14,204 bases of DNA, taken from an uncultured Bacteroidales bacterium. Lineage in GTDB: Bacteria; Bacteroidota; Bacteroidia; Bacteroidales; P3. The translations under genes were made by a program, and so were the position numbers. How positions within the stretch are numbered: the stretch's first letter is position 1; each line of letters starts with the position of its first letter. Under the pieces are notes generated by a model that saw only the letters and a list, made by a program, of their open reading frames with translations, was not told where the DNA came from and made no database searches. Shown piece after piece: positions 1 through 8,675 of the stretch. The DNA is taken from the NCBI GenBank assembly GCA_937906975.1, contig CALCUN010000033.1, positions 1-14,204 on the forward strand, in the 5' to 3' direction.

Positions 1-35
1 AGAGCGATTCTTTAAAAAGAGTCGCTCTTTTTTTT
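1..35 (+). terminator. Intrinsic terminator of an upstream gene outside the window
   Basis: A hairpin pairs AGAGCGA (1-7) with TCGCTCT (22-28). It continues through a T:G wobble at 8/21 and TCTTT/AAAGA at 9-13/16-20, and is followed directly by a run of T to position 35. This is a rho-independent terminator for plus-strand transcription entering from the left. The gene it ends is not in the window. Confidence 0.85.
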
Positions 36-107
36 CTTAGCTTTAGAAAAATATTCCTAAGAGAAAAAAAAATATTCCTAAGGAAAAAAATTTTTTTTCT
101 TAGGAAT
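29..107. repeat. Intergenic repeat element, copy 1, with hairpin and internal 21-bp duplication
   Basis: This stretch starts in the T-run of the terminator and matches bases 8402-8457 almost exactly (T-run, CTTAGCTTTAG, AAAAATATTCCTAAG, A7T8, CTTAGGA). Copy 1 differs by a tandem duplication: AAAAATATTCCTAAG occurs at 47-61 and again at 68-82, a 21-bp shift. The second half is a long inverted repeat: ATTCCTAAG (74-82) pairs with CTTAGGAAT (99-107), and A7 at 84-90 faces T at 91-97. Its function is unknown. It could be a transcript-stabilising hairpin, a backup terminator or a small non-autonomous repeat. Confidence 0.75.
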
Positions 108-199
108 TTAAATAAATCATTTTTTTATTCATTTTCCTTTGTTTTATCAGTATTTTAAAATATTGTCTTAAAATTTTTTTTCAAAAAGAAGTACTTTTC

Positions 200-230
200 T
201 TTGCTATATAAAAATAATATGCTAAATTTG
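200..230 (+). promoter_or_regulatory. Bacteroidota-type promoter of the giant adhesin gene
   Basis: TTTG at 200-203 and TAAATTTG at 223-230 are separated by 19 bp. This fits the Bacteroidota primary-sigma consensus (TTTG at -33, TAnnTTTG at -7). Transcription should start near 236-240, giving a leader of about 30 nt before the ATG at 269. An 8-bp palindrome AAGTACTT (189-196) lies just upstream of the -33 box and could be an operator, but no second line of evidence supports that. Confidence 0.75.
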
Positions 231-268
231 AAGCCTGAATTTATTTAGTATTAACCAATAGTAAAATT

Positions 269-3200
269 ATGAAAAGACTATTATTATTTGCAATGGCTAT
301 TATCTTTGCCATGCAATTGTCGGCACAAACTAACAATGTAGTTGTCGGCGATTCAACATCATCAACGACGTCGTACTATGTACCGTCGTACATGAATTAT
401 GAGAATTCATTTTCAGAATCACTTTATCCTGCGTCTTCTTTGAGTCCGGGATTGATAATGAGTATGAGCTATTATGTTTCGAGTGGTTCTTGGAATGAAG
501 GTACTCTTAAAATTTATATGAAAGAGGTAGATAATACTTCTATTAATAGCTTTCAGGTAGGAACAGATTTTACAGAAGTATATACAGGACCTTGCACTTG
601 GACAAGTGGGCGAAATACTTTTGAATTAACAACTCCTTTTGTATATACAGGAGCAGGCAATTTACTTGTTGCTGTCATAAGAGATGGAAACACTTATGGA
701 AGTTATCCATATTTTAGACAAGCCTCTTCTGTTGGTACATCGGTTTATGACTATGATGATAGTGAGGAATATTTTATTACAACAGTTCCATCATCTACAT
801 CAACTAGATCAGGTGTTCCTGTAACAATGTTTGAAATGGCTCCATTGGAAGGATTTTGTTATCCTCCTACTTCAATAGTAGCATCTGATATAACAACAGA
901 TGGAGTTCTTATTTCATGGGAAGCAATGGACGAAAGTTCTACAACATTTGGTTTAGCATATAAAACACTTGAAGAAGAAGAATGGACTGAAGTAAGTACA
1001 AACATAACAGACCTTTCTTATGAATTAACAGGACTTGATTCATACACAAGATACCAAATAAAACTTTGGACAATATGCGATGAAAGCAATAGCCCTGAAA
1101 GAATAATAAACGTACTTACTTTACCAACAGAAGACAACTATCTTGAAATACCATACGAACAAAACTTTGATGATTTAGAAGATTTATCAAGTTTGGAACT
1201 TTGGACAGTAAATAATAATGGTAGTAACCATTGGTATTTAGGTCCTATTGGTGCACGTGCAAATGCCGAAGACGGAGAAGGAGAAGTCTCTGGAAATGGA
1301 TTATATATCAGTAACGACCAAGGTGCATCAAACTCATACACTCACGCTGCACAAAGTAGTCACCTTTCTGCTTTAATAAACGTAGAAGAAGGTAGTTACT
1401 ACGGAATAGAATTTGATTATCGTGCAGTAGGAGAATTAAGTTATGACGATGTAAGAGTGTCATTGTATCCTCTTGGAGCAGCCCTTCCTACTTCTAACTC
1501 TATTTCTAACGTAATAGGTGGTACTAACTCAAACACAAACGAATGGACAAGAGTTGCTATTCCTTTCCCTAACGATTTAGAACCTACAGTTTATCAACTT
1601 GTAATTTCTTGGAGAAATGATGGTAGCGCTGGAAGTGATCCTGCTGCATCAATAGATAATCTTTATATTTTCTCTACACCTTGTGCGAGAGTAAATCAAT
1701 TTGAAGTATCTCACGAAGACGCAGGTGGAAGTGCTACTATGACAGTTAATGTAGTAGATGAATTAAACGAAGGCGCTGAATATTTAGTAGAATATAGATA
1801 CGCTGGCGACACAACTTGGTATTCAGTTCAAAGTGAAAGTCCTGTTGTTATCACAGATCTTCCTTATTCATCAAGAGTTGATTATAGAGTAACAGCAGAT
1901 TGTTCTGGTGATTTGGCAGTAATGTCAAACACATTCACAGCATGGTCTTATTGTTATCCTGTTTCTGAATTCCCTTATTTAGAAGACTTCGAAACAGTAT
2001 CATTTGTAGCAATACAAGACTCTGCAAGAGCAAACAGAACAGCTCCTCACTGTTGGTATAATATTAATGGTGGTTATTCATCTTACTATTGGAGTTCTAT
2101 TTCTTCTGGTAATGGACTTCCTATAGTAACAGATTCAACAACAACAAACTCAAAAGCGTTGTATTTCTACGGAACAACATCTACAACAGCATACGATTTC
2201 TCTGAATGGATGATTAGTCCAATCTTTGAATTAACAGGAAACGAAAGAGTGAACTTCCAATATAAAATAAGTTCAAACACAAACTCTCCTGTTATAGATG
2301 TATATGCTATGAACGTAAGTGAAACAGATTACTCTGCAATGGCAGATACTACAAACTTCACATTACTTACTACTATCAACACTCAAGGTACAATAACTGG
2401 AGAATACAATATGGCAGAAGTATTCTTGAATGAATTTGAAGGATACACACGTATAGCTCTTGCAGTTAGACAACAATCTTCTACATTCTATATTGATGAT
2501 TTCAGAATTAGCGAAATCCCTGCTTGTCCAGACGTATATGGATTATCAGTAGTGCCTGGTGACCAAGTTGTTTACGTATCTTATAACAATGGTAACATAA
2601 CAGAAGATGGCGTTACAATATCTTATGCTGAAATATCAGAAGGTGATGAATTTGACCCTGAAAGTGGAACAACAGCTTCTATCTCTTATGAAGACCCATT
2701 GCCTTATGCGATAGAAGGATTTACAGCTGGTTCAACATACGCATTTGCTGCACAACAAGCGTGCGGTGGTGAATGGTCTGAAGTTGTTATAGTAACTATT
2801 CCTATTGCTTATCCTACTCCTGTTCACATGGACTTTGATACTCCTGAAACTACTCCTGTGTTAGAATTCTCTTCTAACTCAACAAACGTTTGGCACATAG
2901 GAACAGCAGTAAACAATACTTTTGATGAAGCTGGAAACCCTACAGAAAATGGTGGCGCTTTATATATAAGTACTGACAACGGAGCAACTGCAGGTTACGC
3001 TATTAACACTTCAACAGAGGCTTTTGCTACAATGTTGGTTTCATTAGCTCCTGCAGCAGAAACTGTAGTTTCATTTGATTGGAAAGCTTACGGAGAATCT
3101 TGCTGCGACTACTTACAAGTTTATATGGTTCCTTTCGGAATGCCTGTAAATACAGCTTATTTAGTAACAGGTAACTTAAACTATGTAAGCTCTTGGCAAT

Positions 3201-6200
3201 CTGAACGCATAGTTTTACCTCCTTCTTACGTTGGAATTTATCAATTGGTGTTCAAATGGAGAACAGACTCTTCTGTTGGTACTCAACCAGGTCCACAAGT
3301 AGATAATATTCACATAACACAAACAAACTGTTCTACTCTAGCAGTTGATTGGGTTGCATCTCCATCAGAAGATGAAGAAGGAAATATGACTATTTCTGTA
3401 AACCTTACAGACGAAGTAAATGAAGGAGCAACTTACGAAGTTTCTTGCCAATCAACTTCTGGCACTACAGTTGTTGACAACCTTTCATTAGATGATTTCC
3501 CTGTTGTAATAACAGATGGAATCCTTCACCAAACTTCATACACAGTTACAGTTTCATTATTATGTGACGGTGAAGAAGAAGCTACTGTTGTAGGAACACA
3601 AACATTGACTACTCCTTGTCAAGCTTTACAATTACCTTGGAATGAAGACTTTACTACTTCTCCTTACTCAACAACATGTTGGGAAAGATACCAAGGATTA
3701 TTACCTGCAAGTGGTATAGCTCACACAGCTGACTTAACACCTTCTACATCTACATATTGTTGGTATTGGACTTCTCTAACAACAGGAACATATACATCTT
3801 ATATGCTTCGTTCAAGAATTTATGGTTCTACATCTTCAGGATACCAATACTGGTCAATCACTCCTGTTATAGATTTAGGAGATGACGAGACTCCAAAACA
3901 AATAGCATTTGACCTTGCTTTAAGAAATGGTAGTTCAAACTCAGCTCCTCAAACAGGTGGAACAGACGATAAAATTATAGTATTCGTATCTCTTGACAAC
4001 GGAGCAACTTGGGATATATCAAACGCTTTAGTATTTGCTGACGGCGATGACGATACAGAACATAACATGTCTGATTTAACTCAAAACATGCAACGTTATG
4101 CTTTCAAACTTGTAGATGAAAATGATGAACCTATCACAGGACAAGTAAGATTCGCATTCTATTCTGAAAGTACTGTATCAAACGCTACAAACTATGCTTG
4201 TGTTGATAACATAACAGTTGAAGATTGGAGTGAATGTCCTGCTCCTTACAACGTGCTTGCACCTGCAGTAGATGTAATGTCAACAACAGCAACTGTTACA
4301 TTCCAAACTTGGGGACCTGCAACAGCATGGGAATATGTAGTAGTAGAAGGCTCTAGCGAAGAAGCAGATCTTGACGGAGGTTCTCCTATCTCACTTGCAA
4401 CAACAGACCCTATTGAATTAACAGAATTAGCTCCAGGAACAACATATACAGTTGGTGTAAGAAGTCTTTGTGATGAAAACTCTCCATGGACAACAGTTAC
4501 ATTCACAACATTAGCTGAACCAGAAGCAGTTCCTTACGAAACAGGATTTGATGATGAAGACAACTGGTTCTTCAGCAAAGGATCTACCTCTCCAAATGCT
4601 TGGACAATAGGAGAAGAAACTGGAAACGATGCTCCTGCAGTATATATTTCAAATGACGGAACAACATACGCAGCAACACAAAGTTCAACAAGTACAATTT
4701 CTCATATTTGGAAAGACTTTGACTTCGGTGAAACAGAATTAACATATGAACTTGTATTTGATTGGAAAGTAACAGGACGTCAAGAAGGAACATCAGTATA
4801 TGGAGGAATTGGAGCTTATGTAAAAGACATAGCACCACTTCCATCAAGCGGAACATTATCTTCTGCAGTAGGAGTAGTTGCAGGTTCCGACCAATGGCAA
4901 ACACAAAGAATTTACCTTGGAAACGTAGTAGGACAAAAACGTGTTATCTTCTCTGCGATTGGATACACAACAGAAGGTGAATTAGTAACTCCTGCAGCTA
5001 TTGACAATGTTTCTATCGTAGTTTCACTTTGCGATAAAGTACAAGGCGTAACAGTTTCTAACCACGCAACAACAACACTTGATGTTGCTTGGACTGCAAC
5101 TTCAGCAGATTCTTACATAGTAACATACTATCCTGTAGGAGTTGAAGACGCAGAAGCACAAACTGTAACAGTTACTGATGCAAACGTAACACTTACAGAC
5201 CTTATTCCTGCAACAGAATATATAATCACAGTAACAGGAGTGTGTGGTTCTAACGAAGCGGTTGCTTCAAACGAAGTTTCAGCTTACACAACACAAGTTC
5301 CAGCAACAATACCTTACCTATGCGACTTTGAAGACACAGACACAGAATTGAACGCAGGTTGGTTAATTAGAAACGGAAACATTACAAACAAATGGTATAT
5401 TGGAACACCAACAGGAGGTTCAAGCAATGTATTATTCGTTTCTCAAGACGGAACATCTACAAACTACAATATAACTTCTAGTTCAGTTGTAGTTGCAGAA
5501 AAACTATTCCAATTAGGAGCAACAGACTCTATCAGAATTAGCTTTGACGTACAAGTAGGTGGGGAAGGTACTTCTTATCCATACGACTATTTGAAAGTAT
5601 TCTGGCTTCCTGCAGGAACAGTATTCTTACCAGGAACATCTACAACTTATGGTTCTTCTTCATATAATGACGGAGTTATCATGAGCAACTTCTCAGATCC
5701 AACTTACAAGATTATAAACTTTGTAACTACTCAAACAAACATGTCTGTTACTATTCCTAACAACCAAAACGAAACAAGAAAACTTGTATTCGTATGGAAG
5801 AATGACGGTTCATCAGGAACACCTCCAGGAGCAATCATTGACAACGTTATGGTTGAGCCAGTAGGTGAAGAAGCATCTTGTATAAGACCAGTTGCTAACT
5901 CAGTAACTGCTACAGGCATAGGACAATCTTCTGCTACAATTTCTTGGACAGACAATGACGAAAACCACTCTGCATGGAATGTTTATTACAAAGCAGCAGG
6001 TGAAGAAGATTGGTCGGTAGAGTTAGCTTCAGAAACATCAGTTGAATTAACAGACCTTAGCGCTGGTACAACATATTCTGTTTATGTTAAAACAGATTGT
6101 GGAGACGAAGAATCATTACCTACAAACACAATCACATTCACAACAGTTTGTGGAACAATAGACGCATTCCCATACGTACAAGGCTTTGAAGGCTCTGTAG

Positions 6201-8350
6201 ATTGTTGGACAGTAGAAGCATTAGTAGCAGGTTCAACACCATGGTCAATAGAATCTGAATTCTATACAATTTACGATGAAATTGGTGCTGCAGAAGGAAG
6301 CTACTTCGCATATCACACTTATGACGAAGGCGAATCTTCAAGATTGATAACTCCTGCATTTGACTTAACAAGTTTAACAAACCCATACGCAAGATTCTAC
6401 TACGCACTTGGAGAAGACGGACTTGCAGAAGACTTGATAATCAAGTATAGAACAAGTGCTACAGGAGCTTGGACTACATTGAGAACAATCACAACTCCTG
6501 TTGATCAATGGGTATTAGATTCAGTTGCATTACCTAACCCATCAGACTTCTATCAATTAGCATTTGAATCAGTAGGAGTTTATGGTTACGGAGTTGGTCT
6601 TGACGCATTCACAGTTTACAACGCTGAAGGCGAACCAGGTGGAGACCCAGATCCAGAACCATGTGATGCACCAACAGCATTAACAGTAAGCAACATCACT
6701 CAAACAACAGCTGATGTTACATGGACTGGAACAGCAACAACTTACGAATTTAGATTAAATGCAGGCACACCAGAAACTCTAACAACAACATCTAAATCAT
6801 TAACAAGCCTAACAGCAAACACTACTTACACCGTAGAGGTAAGAGCCGTTTGTGAAGACCAAACATCTGATTGGGTAAGTGCAAACTTCACAACTCCAAT
6901 GGAACAAGGTTCAGAAGTGATAGCACCAGTTGTAACTACACTTGCAGCAACTGCAATCGACCATCAAAGTGCAACATTGAATGGTACAATCACTGCAGGT
7001 AATGAAGCAATCACAGCTCAAGGCTTTAAATATAAAGTTTCTTCAGCTTCTACTTGGACAACTGTTTCTGCAACAGGAACAACAATTGCTTCAGTAGTAA
7101 ATAACTTGACAGAACAAACAACTTACATATTCAAAGCTTTCGCAACAACAGCAAGCGGTACAGTTGAAGGTGCTGAAATGACATTTACTACAACAACAGC
7201 TCCAATTGTAGCACCTGTTGTTACAACTCTTGCAGCAACTGCTATCGATCACCAAAGTGCAACATTGAATGGTACAATCACTGCAGGCAGTGAAACAATC
7301 ACAGCTCAAGGATTCAAGTACAAAGTTTCTTCAGCTTCTACTTGGACAACTGTTTCTGCAACAGGAACTACATTGTTGGCAACTATCAACAACCTAACTG
7401 CTCAAACAGCTTACACATTCAAAGCCTTTGCTACAACTGCAAGCGGTACTGTTGAAGGTGCTGAAATGACATTCACAACAACAGCAGAACCAATCGTAGC
7501 TCCAACTGTTACAACTCTTGCAGCCTCAGCAGTTGATCATCAAAGTGCTATATTGAATGGTACAATCGCAGCAGGCAGTGAAACAATCACAGCTCAAGGT
7601 TTCAAATACAAAGCACAATCAGCAGCTGATTGGACAACTGTTTCAGCAACAGGCTCTACAATCTCTGCAGCAGTTAATAACTTGACAGCTCAAACTGCTT
7701 ACGTATTCAAAGCCTTTGCTACAACTGCAAGCGGTACTGTTGAAGGAAACGAAATGACATTCACAACAGCTTCAATCCCTGTAGTTGCAGGTCAAGTAAC
7801 AACAACTCCTGCAACAGAAGTTGGAAATACTTCTGCAACATTGAATGGTGCATTGGTAAGTGCTGGAAACTCTGAAAACTTCACAGTAGGATTTGCTTTA
7901 GCAACAACAGCAGACTTCACTTTAGAAGATGCAAATGTTCAAAACATAACAGCAACAGTAAACGGCAACACATTCAGCCAAGCAGTTAATAACTTAGTTG
8001 AAGGACAAACTTACTTCTTCCGTGCTTACATCACAAACGAAGCAGGCACAACATACGGAGCAGTTGAAACCTTCACTCTATCTGGCTTAGCAGATGCAGT
8101 TGCAAACACATTACAAGTAAGCTTATATCCAAATCCAACACAAGATGTTGCTAACTTAAGAATCAACGGATTGAATCAAGATGCTAAGATAGTAATCAGC
8201 GACTTACAAGGAAGAATCCTAAGTCAAGATCAAATCAATGCAGGTACAAACCGTTACACAATCAATGTTAGCGATATGGCAAGTGGAGTTTACTACATCA
8301 GAATCGTAACTGACAACGTAGTTAGCACACAAAAACTGATAGTTGAATAA
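269..8350 (+). CDS. Giant modular T9SS-exported surface protein (FN3 and cleaved-adhesin/MAM-like repeats)
   Basis: This is a 2693-residue secreted protein, probably a cell-surface adhesin or matrix protein. Residues 1-19 form a Sec signal peptide (hydrophobic core, cut likely at LSA|Q). Residues 21-195 are an N-terminal beta domain common in large Bacteroidales surface proteins. Eight FN3-like modules then alternate with seven cleaved-adhesin/MAM-like modules (starting near 291, 566, 845, 1118, 1420, 1677 and 1962). The latter start with motifs such as IPYEQNFDD or FPYLEDFET and end with IDN-hydrophobic motifs. Three 96-residue repeats follow at 2219-2506, and a divergent fourth to about 2606. 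Residues 2607-2693 are a type-A T9SS sorting domain (LYPNPT at 2619, DLQGRIL, GVYYIRI, KLIVE), so the tail should be removed at the outer membrane and the protein anchored or released. No peptidase motif was seen, so a protease role is unsupported. The ligand is unknown. The gene has its own promoter and terminator. Confidence 0.9.
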   Translation: MKRLLLFAMAIIFAMQLSAQTNNVVVGDSTSSTTSYYVPSYMNYENSFSESLYPASSLSPGLIMSMSYYVSSGSWNEGTLKIYMKEVDNTSINSFQVGTDFTEVYTGPCTWTSGRNTFELTTPFVYTGAGNLLVAVIRDGNTYGSYPYFRQASSVGTSVYDYDDSEEYFITTVPSSTSTRSGVPVTMFEMAPLEGFCYPPTSIVASDITTDGVLISWEAMDESSTTFGLAYKTLEEEEWTEVSTNITDLSYELTGLDSYTRYQIKLWTICDESNSPERIINVLTLPTEDNYLEIPYEQNFDDLEDLSSLELWTVNNNGSNHWYLGPIGARANAEDGEGEVSGNGLYISNDQGASNSYTHAAQSSHLSALINVEEGSYYGIEFDYRAVGELSYDDVRVSLYPLGAALPTSNSISNVIGGTNSNTNEWTRVAIPFPNDLEPTVYQLVISWRNDGSAGSDPAASIDNLYIFSTPCARVNQFEVSHEDAGGSATMTVNVVDELNEGAEYLVEYRYAGDTTWYSVQSESPVVITDLPYSSRVDYRVTADCSGDLAVMSNTFTAWSYCYPVSEFPYLEDFETVSFVAIQDSARANRTAPHCWYNINGGYSSYYWSSISSGNGLPIVTDSTTTNSKALYFYGTTSTTAYDFSEWMISPIFELTGNERVNFQYKISSNTNSPVIDVYAMNVSETDYSAMADTTNFTLLTTINTQGTITGEYNMAEVFLNEFEGYTRIALAVRQQSSTFYIDDFRISEIPACPDVYGLSVVPGDQVVYVSYNNGNITEDGVTISYAEISEGDEFDPESGTTASISYEDPLPYAIEGFTAGSTYAFAAQQACGGEWSEVVIVTIPIAYPTPVHMDFDTPETTPVLEFSSNSTNVWHIGTAVNNTFDEAGNPTENGGALYISTDNGATAGYAINTSTEAFATMLVSLAPAAETVVSFDWKAYGESCCDYLQVYMVPFGMPVNTAYLVTGNLNYVSSWQSERIVLPPSYVGIYQLVFKWRTDSSVGTQPGPQVDNIHITQTNCSTLAVDWVASPSEDEEGNMTISVNLTDEVNEGATYEVSCQSTSGTTVVDNLSLDDFPVVITDGILHQTSYTVTVSLLCDGEEEATVVGTQTLTTPCQALQLPWNEDFTTSPYSTTCWERYQGLLPASGIAHTADLTPSTSTYCWYWTSLTTGTYTSYMLRSRIYGSTSSGYQYWSITPVIDLGDDETPKQIAFDLALRNGSSNSAPQTGGTDDKIIVFVSLDNGATWDISNALVFADGDDDTEHNMSDLTQNMQRYAFKLVDENDEPITGQVRFAFYSESTVSNATNYACVDNITVEDWSECPAPYNVLAPAVDVMSTTATVTFQTWGPATAWEYVVVEGSSEEADLDGGSPISLATTDPIELTELAPGTTYTVGVRSLCDENSPWTTVTFTTLAEPEAVPYETGFDDEDNWFFSKGSTSPNAWTIGEETGNDAPAVYISNDGTTYAATQSSTSTISHIWKDFDFGETELTYELVFDWKVTGRQEGTSVYGGIGAYVKDIAPLPSSGTLSSAVGVVAGSDQWQTQRIYLGNVVGQKRVIFSAIGYTTEGELVTPAAIDNVSIVVSLCDKVQGVTVSNHATTTLDVAWTATSADSYIVTYYPVGVEDAEAQTVTVTDANVTLTDLIPATEYIITVTGVCGSNEAVASNEVSAYTTQVPATIPYLCDFEDTDTELNAGWLIRNGNITNKWYIGTPTGGSSNVLFVSQDGTSTNYNITSSSVVVAEKLFQLGATDSIRISFDVQVGGEGTSYPYDYLKVFWLPAGTVFLPGTSTTYGSSSYNDGVIMSNFSDPTYKIINFVTTQTNMSVTIPNNQNETRKLVFVWKNDGSSGTPPGAIIDNVMVEPVGEEASCIRPVANSVTATGIGQSSATISWTDNDENHSAWNVYYKAAGEEDWSVELASETSVELTDLSAGTTYSVYVKTDCGDEESLPTNTITFTTVCGTIDAFPYVQGFEGSVDCWTVEALVAGSTPWSIESEFYTIYDEIGAAEGSYFAYHTYDEGESSRLITPAFDLTSLTNPYARFYYALGEDGLAEDLIIKYRTSATGAWTTLRTITTPVDQWVLDSVALPNPSDFYQLAFESVGVYGYGVGLDAFTVYNAEGEPGGDPDPEPCDAPTALTVSNITQTTADVTWTGTATTYEFRLNAGTPETLTTTSKSLTSLTANTTYTVEVRAVCEDQTSDWVSANFTTPMEQGSEVIAPVVTTLAATAIDHQSATLNGTITAGNEAITAQGFKYKVSSASTWTTVSATGTTIASVVNNLTEQTTYIFKAFATTASGTVEGAEMTFTTTTAPIVAPVVTTLAATAIDHQSATLNGTITAGSETITAQGFKYKVSSASTWTTVSATGTTLLATINNLTAQTAYTFKAFATTASGTVEGAEMTFTTTAEPIVAPTVTTLAASAVDHQSAILNGTIAAGSETITAQGFKYKAQSAADWTTVSATGSTISAAVNNLTAQTAYVFKAFATTASGTVEGNEMTFTTASIPVVAGQVTTTPATEVGNTSATLNGALVSAGNSENFTVGFALATTADFTLEDANVQNITATVNGNTFSQAVNNLVEGQTYFFRAYITNEAGTTYGAVETFTLSGLADAVANTLQVSLYPNPTQDVANLRINGLNQDAKIVISDLQGRILSQDQINAGTNRYTINVSDMASGVYYIRIVTDNVVSTQKLIVE
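6923..7786 (+). repeat. Three tandem 288-bp repeats inside the adhesin gene
   Basis: Units lie at 6923-7210, 7211-7498 and 7499-7786. Each is exactly 288 bp (96 residues), starts at an AP[VT]VTTLAA motif and contains LNGTI, ITAQGFKYK, NNLT and FKAFATTASGTVEG. Units 1 and 2 share long exact stretches in their first halves. Units 2 and 3 share exact stretches in their second halves. A fourth, diverged unit (7787 to about 8086) keeps LNG, NNL and the FRAYITNEAGTTYG core. The units are FN3-like and lack cysteine, unlike the upstream FN3 modules. They probably form a stalk before the sorting domain. Copy number could vary between strains. Confidence 0.9.
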
Positions 8351-8372
8351 CATTCAACAAATCAAATAAACC

Positions 8373-8408
8373 AAAAGGCGACTCTAAAAAAGGGTCGCCT
8401 TTTTTTTT
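8373..8408 (+). terminator. Intrinsic terminator of the adhesin gene
   Basis: AGGCGAC (8376-8382) pairs with GTCGCCT (8394-8400). The flanking A-run (8373-8375) can pair with the T-run, which extends to 8408. The hairpin lies 25 bp after the stop codon. Its stem resembles the terminators at 1-35 and 9941-9974. Confidence 0.9.
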
Positions 8409-8457
8409 CTTAGCTTTAGAAAAATATTCCTAAGGAAAAAAATTTTTTTTCTTAGGA
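8402..8457. repeat. Intergenic repeat element, copy 2
   Basis: This is the same element as at 29-107 without the 21-bp duplication. It begins in the terminator T-run, continues CTTAGCTTTAG and AAAAATATTCCTAAGG, then A7T8 and CTTAGGA. TCCTAAG (8428-8434) pairs with CTTAGGA (8451-8457) around the A/T centre. The two copies are direct repeats about 8.4 kb apart and bracket the adhesin gene. Confidence 0.8.
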
Positions 8458-8511
8458 TTATTAAAAGATTTCTTAGAGATATAAAAATAAAATATGAAAA
8501 ACACTAAAAAA

Positions 8512-8544
8512 TTTGGAAAAACAGAATAAAATTTTGAACTTTGC
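8512..8544 (+). promoter_or_regulatory. Probable promoter of the Panacea toxin-antitoxin unit
   Basis: TTTG (8512-8515) is followed after 20 bp by GAACTTTGC (8536-8544). This is one mismatch from TAnnTTTG plus the C that often follows. The leader to the ATG at 8676 would be about 125 nt, rather long. An unseen promoter nearer the gene is possible in this AT-rich DNA. Confidence 0.45.
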
Positions 8545-8675
8545 AAACAGAAATTCATTTTAATATAAATCTATACCATAATATTTTCTCTAAATAACAT
8601 CTTTTAATAATAAGTTATAAAAGTACTAATTCATAAGCTAATACGATAATAAATAATAATTAAATATATAAATAT

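Larger units (their letters stand above)
8351..8675. other. 325-bp gene-free stretch between the adhesin and toxin-antitoxin genes
   Basis: The left third holds the adhesin terminator and the second copy of the intergenic repeat. The rest (8458-8675) is very AT-rich. It contains one plausible promoter (8512-8544) and then about 130 bp with no recognisable RNA gene or hairpin. The only coding possibility seen is an 11-codon frame at 8494-8529, which I do not believe. Confidence 0.6.

Noticed and set aside
151..162. AT-only palindrome TATTTTAAAATA as an operator
   Set aside because: Such palindromes are expected by chance in DNA this AT-rich, and it is not repeated near other promoters.
4584..4904. 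Antisense open frame within the adhesin gene, plus several similar ones
   Set aside because: Low-complexity Leu-rich translation mirroring the codon bias of the real gene. No motif, promoter or leader supports it.
6923..7786. CRISPR-like array
   Set aside because: The repeats are 288 bp, contiguous and in frame with a protein. There are no short repeats with unique spacers.
269..8350. Gingipain-like protease or hemagglutinin-protease fusion
   Set aside because: The cleaved-adhesin-like modules occur in gingipains, but no catalytic Cys/His peptidase domain is visible anywhere in the protein.
8494..8529. 11-codon frame (MKNTKKFGKTE) upstream of the Panacea gene
   Set aside because: Too short, overlaps the predicted -33 box, and has no supporting signal.
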